NCBI GenBank assembly: GCA_033964015.1 | Contig: CM066923.1 | Coordinates: forward strand, 21,687,739 to 21,751,738 | Reading direction: 5' to 3' | DNA: 64,000 nucleotides | DNA from: Scolanthus callimorphus | Taxonomy: Eukaryota > Cnidaria > Anthozoa > Actiniaria > Edwardsiidae | Shown here: piece by piece, positions 33,232-45,120 of the stretch | Position numbering within the stretch: the stretch's first letter is position 1 | Layout of the letters: each line of letters starts with the position of its first letter | Position numbers and translations under genes: made by a program | Notes under the pieces: model-generated | Databases searched by the model: none | What the model was told of the DNA's origin: nothing | What the model saw: only the letters and a program-made list of their open reading frames with translations

Positions 33232-33693
33232 AATTATCATATTATATCAGAACGCTTGATTGGCAACAAGCCGGGATAAATGAAAGACCATTTTGTTAAC
33301 AAATCAGTTTTAAGGTATTTTGTTGACAAAGCATTCGTTGTCTCTAACAAGCAGTCATTCACTTTTATCGTACAAAAAGGACTTCAAAGTTTTTCGTAAT
33401 GAGGGAGGGAAACATACAGATGGCTGGTTACCGTGAAAATATAGTAGCAAAAATTAAGACCCCCGGCCCCACAATTTTTTTATTTTCTCTTTATCGCAGG
33501 AAATATGCCACGCCTTCAAAAATAATCAATAAGCTAAAGAAAGAAAAAATGCCAATTTTACTAAAAAAAAATTAACAAAAATATAGCTCTATTATCTCTT
33601 TATAAAAAGGATTGTGTTTTTTACACAGAAAGTTATATTTTATACAGAAAATAACACATCTAAAAAGATTGTATTTGTTTCAAAGGCCAACTT

Positions 33694-33872
33694 AATTACC
33701 TGCCAACTCTCCAGGTTTTCTCGGGAGACTCCAGGTTTTTACTCTCGTCTCCAGGGGAAAATTTGAAAATTTCTGATACATTGAAATCTCCAGATAAATT
33801 CCTTGTGATTTTCTCTTTTTTAACACAATCTCCAGATTTTGGAGCTTCAAGGTTGGTAGGTATGTAATTAGC
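33694..33872. mobile_element. MITE-like element, relative at 48210-48385
   Basis: The ends aattacctgccaac and gttggtaggtatgtaatt are imperfectly inverted. Internal ctccaggttttt-type motifs recur in the PSMD9 intron at 48210-48385. Confidence 0.55.
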
Positions 33873-36722
33873 TCAGATGCCGACGGAACCGAACAGAAAA
33901 AGAATAAATGAAAGTGTTTGCTTATCTGAAACCGTCGCAAGCTAATTCATCTTCTCTATCCAAGATCACTTTGATTTTTGTAATTTAGACAACAGCATTA
34001 TTTCTTCGCGTTTACAGTTTAATAATTCTTAGTTTCATCAATGAATCCATAAATTTTAGTAAGTACTAGGACATCACAGCTAGCTGGTATTGCTTAAAGT
34101 CTGAACCCTTTGAGAAATCTAATGACTTGCGAGTTCAAATGAAAAAGTTTTGTTTCTTTTCAATTAACGCTGCGTTGGGAAGATCGCCAAGCGGGTGGCC
34201 GATCGAGTTTCAAATAAAATCCCACGGTTAACAAGTTTCCTGGTATTTGATGAGCAATTCCCTTAGCTGTTACTAAAATACAAAGGGAATTGAACTTTTA
34301 CATGAACCTTTTTCCATTGACGCTTAAACACTGGAGGTAATACTCGTGCCCATTTGACAAAGTCCTTTACGTAAATATAAAGTCAAAGCGTTGAGCTTAG
34401 CCGGCTATATTTTTATACTAAATTCCGTCTATATGGCTTCTTCTAAGAGCTTTTCAATAAGGACACTGAATAACATTCAAGTGTTACAAAAAATCAGATA
34501 AAACCAACAAAACACCGACTCATGCAATAGTTAGAGCCCAAACAAAACGAAGGCATGTTTTCCACACATTTTTGATCGATGGTAATTTGACATGAACTGC
34601 AGCGATTTCAGGCAACAACACACTGAGTGTTGAGAATGAATGAAAAAGGACACAAAACTTAAATGAGCAGCGCTTTGGTCGGGCGTAAAACAAAACGTTT
34701 ATAGACCGCCAAAACCAAGCTTATTCTGAAATCAAGAAACATTACTTGTCTTAGAATTAAGCCGCCGAAAATGACTTTGTTAATAAAGGTCACTTATTTT
34801 TCGAGCGTTGCAAGTGAAAAGGTAAACCAATCGGTCAAAAAGACAACAAAAAGTGAATGCTAAATCATTTATACACGTGACTATTTAACATTCCAAAATC
34901 AAATTATATATATATATTTTATTAATGTTTCTAGCCGCTGTTTCGAATTTATTGAGTTTATTGCGAAACTTCAGAAAAATATATAGATGGACTTGCAACG
35001 AGTGTACATCTTAATGTTTGAAGAGGATTTGTTTATATTGTTGGTGCATAATAACGGCAAGAACCAGATTGCTTCTCCAAATAAGTCAAATTAAACTCAT
35101 TTAATTAAAATCAGTACACCCAGTGAACCAGGGGAAACGCACGAACACTGGCGATAGTTTTTATCATGCTGGGCTAACGTTTGCGGGGCAGACAGATTAG
35201 ACAATGTTAAATTGAGTATACTTTTAACATTCAGATACATGGAAGTTAAAAATCTCTAGCAATGAAAGAAATAAGCAGGGGGAAGTATGGGTTTCCATGA
35301 CTACTCCTTACAAAACATGCCATAAATTTAGGCACTGGGCATTTTCTTATCATATTTTGTTCATTTTTAAATCATCTCTTCATTTAACAATACAATACAA
35401 ATAAGTTTTAAAAGTAGATTTAAACTGTTATAATACAAGGAAATGAAATAAAAAATATTGAATCTTGAACTCAGATATTTTCATCTACATTTTTTTCTAG
35501 GTTATATAAAAGAACTTTAAGGCTGAGTTTACTTATAAATTTAAGACAAATCCTGCTCCTCACATAAACTTTCAATTAATAAACATAAATTCAAAGTTTT
35601 GCGTATAAATGTGTAAGCTTTTGCCGATGTTTGGATGTGAATTCATCTGCATTCTAGTAAACCATTCACAAGTATGTGTTGTGTTTTAGTTCCTAAATTA
35701 TACTTCAGACCTGTTATAGTAAGAACATTCCCTGGACAATTTGGCCTTGGCAAAGCATAAAATGTTCAAATAAAAATTATTTCTAATTCTTATTTAAAAA
35801 TGTAGAACACGTCACAGAATTGTAGCATTTCTATAGAAGATGTTGTCTTATGCAAAAAGTATTCTAGAATTGTTTTACTCTATCTTAGGGTAAAGAGATG
35901 GTAAAAGATATAGGAGTTTTCTTGATGAATTCATTTCAGAAAACGCATCACAATTTTATCATGTTTTACGAGCTGAATATTTCCTTAAATACGTTAAGCA
36001 GATTTCCAATAAATCTGACAAATGGGAAGATATTACATTTATGATGACATTTCGACTGTGCAAAATTCATTATATTCCCTCTCAAGGAAATTCAATTATT
36101 TCCTTTCAAGAGAACAAAGAAAAGTTTATTTTTCCGCATCATTATTTGACACAAAAGGCATTTTTATTTCCATTCAATATTTGCTTGAAACTTTCTATAG
36201 ATATTTCTTTCAACTGTTCAGCTTTTCATCACCGCTTTTAGCGTTCTATCATTGAAATATTGAAGCGACATTATCTTTAACAGTATCTTCTAAGATACAT
36301 CTGAAAGAAATACAGAGGCATCCATTTAGATGTTGTGTGTATGTATATTTTCTGTCGTTTTTCATTCATCTTTTGTAAATTACTTTTATCATCACATGAA
36401 TCATATCAAGACTATTTCATAAACTCTAGTACAGCTGGAACAAAATAGAGCATTATTCATCAATCACAATTGTCAGTTAAAGTGTTGGAAATATTTTTTA
36501 TCTACGGTACTATCACGGAAAGACAACGGAACTTCCTCAGAAAACACTATCCCTTTTGCACCTGGTCGGCAAAAAGCAAAGAAACCTCTTACTCTAGCTG
36601 GAAAAGAATTTCAGTCGTGCTGGAAAAAATAAAACGTCTTTTGAGCTTTTGCTTTGAAGTGTCTTATTCGTTACGTGTTACTACCACTTGCGTCCATCCA
36701 TGAAGAGTGAAATTGTTTTTCG

Positions 36723-36847
36723 AAGGTTTACTTTTCAAAACGTGCACGTTTTGTCGAGAAGTAAAACGGTCAAAACTGCAGCCGATCAGCGAGCGAGAAA
36801 CGCAACAACTTCTCGACAAAACGTGCACGTTTGAAAAGTAAACCTTT
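36723..36847. mobile_element. Foldback element with 39-bp arms
   Basis: The arms read aaggtttacttttcaaaacg and tgcacgttttgtcgagaagt, mirrored after a spacer of about 46 bases with one base difference. Confidence 0.8.
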
Positions 36848-37649
36848 GCGAAAAATCGTCAAGCTTCATGGATAGAAGCAAATGGTAGTATTTACCAAAT
36901 TAAATAAAAACTGTTTTAATTTGGAGGTAATGTTTACTGAAAATGATCCTTGCTGTTCGTACGTAAGACCTCCTGTCTGCTTCGAGTCTGTTGGCATAAA
37001 AAGGATGCAACAGATCAAATTATGCCAGTAATTCAGACATAAACTTGAACCTTCGCTGCAGGGCGTAGAAATCATTAAATACGTTGTTTATTATTTTCAA
37101 AACGTCGCTTTTGGAATTTTGCTTTCTCTATTTCGCCAGGTAAGCAATCTAAGCCAGTTGAATGGCTTTCTGTCGCAATGAAACCCAGTTGACTGCACTA
37201 GGTGAAACAGAGCAAGGACCTGATTGGCTTAGATGATTTGACTGACGGAACAGAAAAAGCACAATCAAAAACCGTGTTTGAAAATTCACCGCGTGAACAA
37301 CGGTTTAGAGTATAAACGTAGAGCAACACGTTGTACCTTGGGATATTTTATTTTCAGGCTGAAGCTCTGGAGGCAAGCAAGACAAGGAAGCATGCAAAGC
37401 ACTGTTGTGAAGGGAGCTTGTGAAACAACTGCATTCCTTCCTTGCCTTAAACAATAAAGACTTAGTGTGAGCATAATGTAAGGTGAATCACCTTCCATCA
37501 TGCTCACAGTCCTTTCCTGAAGGCCATTACTTTTGTTAATTACAATGACGCGTGCTTGTTGTCACGAAAGATGTAAATCGTTGTATTATATGAAAAAGGC
37601 CCACCCATTCGCAAACAAGCAGCTTGTTGGAGTTGAACGGCGGATTCGA

Positions 37650-37846
37650 AGACCCCGTCCACACTACAACGTTTTCGTTTGATACTTTTTGCTCCGTTTT
37701 CAAAAAGATTTGCGTCCACACTTATCGTTTTCGTATTGTTTTCGCCCTTTTCGGTGATCGTTTTCGGCGTTGTAGTGTGAACGATAGCCGTATCCGGAGC
37801 AAAGTATCCGTTTTCGTTTGAAAACGGTGTAGTGTGGACGGGGTCT
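37650..37846. mobile_element. MITE with ends agaccccgtccacactac
   Basis: Terminal inverted repeats of 18 bp, agaccccgtccacactac, with internal cgttttcg motifs repeated on both strands. No clear target duplication. Confidence 0.8.
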
Positions 37847-40504
37847 AATCAGAATGCCAGGTATTCTTTACACAGCGGGAATCTCATGAATGATAACGAT
37901 ATTAAGAAAAAACTAGAAGAAAGGGCAGGTGCCTTGGCAGAATTTAAAAACAACCGCGAAAAAAAGATGTGAAACTATATGATCTTTTTTGAAATTTTCA
38001 AATTCACAAACACTTTTAACAATTTAGCTAAAAGACTAGACCTAACACCAGCAGAATCCCATATTTATCATTTATCGTTGTTCAAACAAACTCTGTTAGT
38101 TTAATGCAGTTTAGTTTCAATCCATAATCCGGTGAACTCTGAAGACAGTCAAAACAGCCTCTTTGCAAAAGCCAACAAGTTGCTCAGATGTTTGATACAG
38201 GGAACGCTTTGAGAACACAATTTATAACCATGAAGTACCAAACTCTGCCTTGTCAATTCGCTACACTGAATTTTACATAAATTATAGCCCTGATTTAGAA
38301 ATCCTAAAATATCTTCACATCGGGCTTGTAGAATTTAGTCAAACTTCAGTTATGCGGAGGCAATCACTCAAACTCGAGGTACCTTAGAGCATTTATTGAA
38401 AAAATGTCGGTACAGCCTGAAACTGGGGCGAGAGTAAAAATAGGCGTGGCCTGATTGTCACGTGATTCTAACTCTAATCTCTCCAACTTTTGTACTAACA
38501 TGTATTTCAGTCTATGTGTAGTAGGTATGTCGTATTGGCTGCGCTATGGAAATCAACCTGTTTTTATATGAGAGGTTCAAAATTGGTTGGCATGGGTGCA
38601 AAATTACTGGGTCGATAAATTAGTCGGCGTGCAGAGTTACTTAGTTAATTAGTTAATTAGTCGGTGTGCAGAGTTTGCAGAATTATGAAAAACGCGGTAA
38701 GAACTTCCCAAGCTTAGCTTGTGCACGAAATGGTAATAAATCTTTAATGAAATGAGGTTTGTGTTTCACTTTTGGCCGAGTTTTCGTAGCAGAGATAATT
38801 ACTTTTGGAAAGTTTTGCATTTGACCTCATGGCTTTTAATAAACTTCGCTTTTGTGGCAAAATGGAAAACCGGTTCCTTTGCGTTGATGTGTTCATGTCT
38901 GTTCGTCATTTGAGAAAAAGGAAGTTGCCTAAAGTGGTTATGAAATTAATTTATCACAAAAACATTCATAATGAAACACGGAGACTGATTAAATATTAAA
39001 AAGAAACAAAATGAATCTTTAACCATAGCTGGTTTGCTAAAATTGCTCTTATTTTGCCACTGCATATAGCTATATAGGGCGTCTTAATAAAGTTAAACAA
39101 ACTACAACATTATAATTGCTAGCGTTTCTTTACATATTATATTTGGTACCTTGTAGTTGTGTATGAAATAAATCCAGCATGATTATCAAGGACGGCAAAG
39201 TCCCCAAAAGACTGCTAGCAATTAATTGTTATTTTATTTTCTTCATTATGGTTTAATAACAGAATATAGTGAAACTTTAATGAGAATTTTTAATTTTTCA
39301 ACTTTAGGTGACGAAAGCTAAAATATTGATAATTCGGAAAGTGCTGAGAGACACTTTTCTAGAATTTAAATCAATTTAATTTAGCGTTTAGGCAAATATA
39401 TATACCGGAAGAGGAACCTTCCCGATCTTTGGGTCATAGTTAAATCGAATTTCGTCATCTCGTATTTTGTTGTCATGTTGTTACGCTTAGTTATTTTTAG
39501 TTTGTTTAGTCTCTCTTCTTTTGTATGTATTTAATGTTGTAGAATAAAGCTGTGCTGCTTCCGCTAAGCTTTAGCCACGTGGCTCGATTAGTTCTTATAA
39601 CTACCTCCAAGTGACATCCGTTCTATTTTTTTCTTTTCCTATTATATAAATACCGTTTCCGGGAGACGTTGTCACCAAAAAAGCCTATAAGCTTGAAGCG
39701 CAAAGGATAACAGGGGCACCTAAACTGCTACTGTTTGATCTGAATTCAGACAATTATCGCAAAGGTAAAATCATTAAATTTCAGCACATTTCTAAGCATG
39801 TTTGTTTCTAATATTTTAAAGAAATTCAAATAAATCTTTACCCATACTTCCCAGCGCACCAAGTTTTGTTCCTTTTTCCAGTGACAACGTAACAACGACT
39901 ATTTTCCCGTTATCTCCCCTTTCAATTGGACAATTTTCCCCTTATGTCGCCTTATTTTGCGATAAACTCGCGGCGAGATAAGATCCCAGACTAGGCCTAA
40001 TTTGCAAAAGCTTGAATGTGAAAACAGCACGTTACTGCAAATCCCTAACTTTGACCAGTTCCCTCACATCGGGGAAATATGAAAGACAGAAGAAACAAAA
40101 AGTTTCTAAAAATATGCAAATTATTTTATTCCAAGATTTTTTCCAATCATTGCTCGACTCCCATAGTTTCTATCTTAAATAATAATAAGTTATAAAAAAG
40201 ATGTAAATAAGTTATTTGTACTTTATATGTCCAAAACGATATATAGAATTTTCAGGAAATGATATCAGTGCTGTAACAGCAAAGGAATAAAAAAGCAGAT
40301 AGAAAGCTAGTTGAAAAGACTTTGAGCCTGGAAAAAAATGTACTAACCAATTTTTTCCACATTCCCAAAAAAAAGCCAAAGATGTGCAGAAACACACGTC
40401 ATCTACCCGTAGGTTGGTAATTTCATCTAGGGGTTTGCGCAGCCCCCTCGCCATTTGGAAATTATGTCATGTATTTTGTTCCAATTCATTAGGACCAAAT
40501 CTCC

Positions 40505-40927
40505 TCCCATTTCATGTGTAGCTATCTGCACTAATCCAGTGGAATATAGCTATCTGCACTAGATACCTACAACGCACTAAATTAGCGCAGATAGCTATAA
40601 TCCACTAGATTAAAGCAGATAGCTATAACCCACCAGATTAGTGCAGTTAGCTTTAACCCACTAGATTAGTGCAGATAGCTAAAACCAACTAGATTAGTTT
40701 AATCCACTGGATTAGTGTAGATACCAATTTTTTGTCGTGTTTGCACTAGATACATACAACGCACTAAATTAGCGCAGATAGCTATAATCCACTTGATTAA
40801 AGCAGATAGCTATAACCCAACAGATTAGTGCAGTTAGCTTTAACCCACTAGATTAGTGCAGATAGCTAAAACCAACTAGATTAGTTTAATCCACTGGATT
40901 AGTGTAGATACCAATTTTTTGTCGTGT
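40505..40927. repeat. Higher-order tandem repeat: about 31-bp units inside a 187-bp unit
   Basis: Short units of the type gattagtgcagatagcta repeat about every 31 bases. A block of these, ending ccaattttttgtcgtgt, is duplicated with period 187 bp (ends at 40740 and 40927). Confidence 0.85.
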
Positions 40928-41116
40928 GAGTCGCGGCGATTTTTCTCGCACGTACGAAAATCAAAATCACTAATGTAAACTAAGTGCAACTCGGCGCGAC
41001 CGACCGCAATATGTCGCGGAAATTTCAAACATCTCCGAAACTCTTTGCAACTTGAGGCGATTTGAAAAAAAGAGAGCACAGAAATCGCACCTGATTCGCA
41101 CCCGATTCCCTTCAGA

Positions 41117-43374
41117 CAGGGTGGTGAAGGGGGGTAGCGATCACGAATCACGGACCGATTTTTCGTTATTTCACGGATCACGGAGTTATGAAAACGCTTT
41201 TCACGAATCACGGAACTAAAATTTTAAAAACGATATTATGCAAGTTGTATTTTAAGTAAATACTAGCTGATGCCCGTGAAAAATTCACGGAGTGTAAGGG
41301 GGAAATTTATTTTACTTAAAGTGTTCTCTGTTTAAAAAAAACGGGGAAAAATTCACTACGGCCATATGGATGTGGGAAGGGATTCATGATTTCCCCCTTC
41401 CATAAACTGCAGGACTTACATTACTAATAACCTCCCATTAGCATGAGTACCCCGCCCCACCATAAAAGGATTTTTTTGCACTGGTCTCCCTGATTTTGGT
41501 GCGACAAAATCACGCGTGTGTCCGTCTCTCAAATCGGTCAAAGAACCCGTGAAAATCGAAAGCGCAATTTGACTTCGGAATTGTTTGTATGTTTATCATA
41601 TCTCAGTGAGGGGAGAGAAGAAACAGGTCAAGTAAAAATGTTCTAAGGAATAATAAATTTTTTTAGTTTATCTTATTTATATTTTTTCGGCTTTATCCCT
41701 CGCTTAAAAAATAGATTGAATTAGAACTTAGCCCACAGTGAATCTTTTCCAACAAAAACATGCTCACTGGAGGGGTTTCCCCCTTCTCTTCGGGTTGTGT
41801 CCTTCGTTTTGCGAGAGAGCCGTCAGGATTTACACTTAGAGAATATTATTCATGACTTTCACGGACTTTGTTTTCTAAATGTGTAATTTCGACTTAGCAT
41901 GACTTAGCGCGTGCTCCGAGGGAAGCAAGGTAGTGTGTACGTTTGTTGAAACTTGAATGAAAATTTTTCTCAGCTCAAATCTTTCAAGCTAGAATTATCC
42001 CTACACATTCCTGTATGTAATCTGTAAGAGAACCATGTAGGTTTCAATGTCTTTGGTGCTTTCGGCTGCGCGAACGGAGTTCTTTTTTAGTTTCTGTGGG
42101 AGATTTTCAACATGGCGGCGATGGCGGCTTTGTCCCTCGCTTAAGAAATCGCTTGAATTAGAACTTAGCCCGAGGTGAATCTTTTCCAACAAAAACACGC
42201 CTATGGTCCAGATTTCCACCTTCCCTTCGGGTTTGCGAACTTCTTTTGGCGGCACAGCTTCAGGGCTGAGCGGAGCGAGTGTCGACACGATTTTCCTTAC
42301 GGTATTAATATATAGATAGCGATAAAAATAGAAAAACAGAACAGATACGCCAAAACAAGAGGACAATTTGATATTTGATGGGGAGGGTGGCTAATTTTGG
42401 CTCAATTTTTTTTTCGCGTCCAGTTTTGCTGCTCGATGTTTTTCCCCTAGAACGTGACTGTGCTCGATTTTTCCCCCTGACATTTCTTTTCATGGTTTGA
42501 GATCACTTAAATTTTTCGCCATCTGCAAAACGACAATTGATCACAGTTCAATAAAGGACGGTTTCAAGCTCTCCTGTTATTTTATCATTTCGCGAAATTA
42601 GTTTGCTCATAGCATCCAGATCAGTTCGGGTTTTTGGTCATGAGATTTAGGATTTTCGCTATTATGAAGATGTTCGGATCAGTACCGAGCCTTGCTTGTA
42701 TGCTTCTGGATGCGCGCGAAGCGCGCTGCGATTTTAAAAATCAAACTTAACAACAGTTAATGAAATTCTCATTTCTGGGACACGAAAATCACGCTGAAGA
42801 AATGGAGTCACGGAAGAAACATTATTAAAATTTTCCAAAATGAAACATAGCCCAGTACGATGTTTTAGCTTGTAAATGCTATACCAAAGTATCCTCTTTA
42901 TGCGCGCGAAGCGCGCTGCAAATTTTTGACATATAAGTTGAAAGAATGGGAAAAGTCCAGCAATAAATGAGAACTTGGTGTTTAACAATTGGAGTTCCTG
43001 ACATTTGCTAAACCTTTACTTACTGTTTGCTGATAGTAAATTTACTCAATTTAAAAAAACATTTTAATGCTGTAGATGGCGAGCGCGCAGCGCGAGCCGA
43101 CCAAAAAAACCCAGTCTATTTATAAGGACGTCGGGTTCCCTAAAAGGCAGTCAGGAGAGAATCAAGTATCAAATGGTCCGTCCCTAATGACCAGCTTTCA
43201 CGTTTCACGAAACTCTGGGCCTGTAATCACGAGTCACGTAAGAGAAATTCGTAAAATCACGGGTCACGAGGGCATGAGATTTCACGGATCACGGCAATAA
43301 TTTTCCTGTTTTCACGAATCACGGAGCAAATTTGGGGTGAATCACGGATCACGGAGAACCCCTTCACCACCCTG
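41117..43374. mobile_element. DNA transposon, 2,258 bp, 16-bp TIRs, TTCAGA target duplication
   Basis: The ends CAGGGTGGTGAAGGGG and its exact reverse complement are flanked by TTCAGA on both sides (41111-41116 and 43375-43380). Next to each end lie several copies of tcacgaatcacgg / tcacggatcacgg, subterminal repeats. The interior holds a duplicated segment (41715-41840 and 42130-42260) and three gcgcgcgaagcgcgc-type motifs. No transposase frame is visible. CAGGG ends are typical of hAT elements, but those usually leave 8 bp. Confidence 0.75.
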
Positions 43375-44407
43375 TTCAGAAATTTCAACTTTTATCCCCC
43401 TCCCCTCCGGAATCGAAATAATCACCACCGCGAGAAAAAGTAAAAATTTGCGAGATTTTAGGAAAACGTTGCGGAGAAAAAGGCAAAAGTTGCGGGATTT
43501 TATTAAATTTGCAAAGTGAAGAATACACAAAAAGCGCATCATATTGTTTCAGAAGTAAAACAAAAAGAAAAACATATCATTCAACGTGCATATTTGAGCA
43601 AACGTTTATTAAACTATACAGTTTTGTTCCGGGATTTCATTAGATATGTCAGGGAAAGTTGCGGGTTTTGGCGAAAGTTGCGCATCCGTGCTAGCTCAAC
43701 TTTAATTCCGGCACTCAACATCGTCAACATCCTTTATATTAATCTCAATGCGTGATTGTACAAAGTTGAACCTGATGCGTTATTGAGCTAACAGTCGAAA
43801 TCAACAGAAAATTATTGCGATTCTGTCTTAGAAGGGACAAGTAAACTGGGAAGCATTCTCTATCTATCAAATATGGCGGCGAAGACTTTTTGTTCTGCGC
43901 GTGAAATGACGTTCTTTCTTTCTGAATAACGCTAGTTTTAGCAGACTAAACAGCGAACTCCTTCACAAGTTGGACATCTTCAGACCCCCCTTGTGATAAA
44001 AAATCCAGCTTCGAAACCCCCCCTTGCAATCAGAATTCCCCCATCCCTTCGCAATTTCCAAATGCCGCCCGTTCTACAGGCCTACATCCATTCTACAGGC
44101 CTCAACATCACTGGAAAAATAGGAACTCTTCCAGAGTGTGAATTTTTCTAGTGATTCACTGTTCATTTAATGTTTAACTCAACCCACTCTACTGTACCAT
44201 GGGTGTAACACTGCTTTGCAGAGCCTGCATTAGGTACTACCCAGGACCAATGAACAACAGTATACAGGTATTGTCCACCATTATGGGACCCTGCATCTGC
44301 TTGCAGATAACTATGTGAAGTGAATAGCTTTCTAATGGCCTTGAAATAACATGGTACTATCAAGTCACTTATTTCGTGGTCTTAACTTTTTAAAGCAGTG
44401 CAGCCTT

Positions 44408-45089
44408 TCACTTGATTGGAACAACATGGCACCTAAAAGAATAGAAACATATCATGATGGTTTGGTATTTGCTGCTCTTGCCTACAGCACACCAAGTTAT
44501 GGGGCTTATCTCCGGTGTAATAACCTGTGAGTGCGCACGAACTGCGTCACAAAGCTTCCTTTGTTTGGTAGAACGAATCAGGATGAAATAAGAACTGAAC
44601 ACAAAGGTGTCCTCTGGGAATGGTTATTACACCGGAGTTAACCCATACATGGTGGTACTTATCAAAGTCCATTGATGCCCATTTTATTTGAAAATATGAG
44701 TGCTACCTCTCCTTGTCTAGTGGTCACACATTACTGACTGCTTTGAGTTCTCTCAAATTTCTATTTAGTGAAGTGAAAGGTTGCTGCTACTCCCCTCAGG
44801 TTGGTTTAAGTTGGTTCATATTGTCAGTTGAACTTTGTTCTTCTACTGTGTTTCATGCCTTTCATTTGAAACAATCAACTGAGGTCCGGTTTCACCTTAC
44901 CTACTCTACCCAGCTTCAGGGGGACATTAAAGAACCACTGGGGACATATTAAACCCTCTGGCAGTGACCACCTTCAGTGTCTGTGCTAATGACCGCTTGG
45001 CTGCCAGTGGCGGCATTGGGACCCAGCGCAATTCAGCTTGGGAGCTGCAAGTCTGGGCAATCAGTCTCGGATATTTATTTATTTACCCC

Positions 45090-45120
<31 letters not shown>

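Larger units (their letters stand above)
33232..44407. other. Gene-poor AT-rich stretch with repeats
   Basis: No exon could be supported between the GPCR and PSMD9. Repeats are listed separately; the remaining sequence, notably 33.9-36.7 kb and 37.9-40.4 kb, shows only short AT-driven open frames. Confidence 0.5.

Noticed and set aside
44163..44363. Minus-strand frame LIVPCYFKAIRKL as the last PSMD9 exon
   Set aside because: The exon at 44408-44432 has a better acceptor, the right phase and the family tail CHVVPIK.
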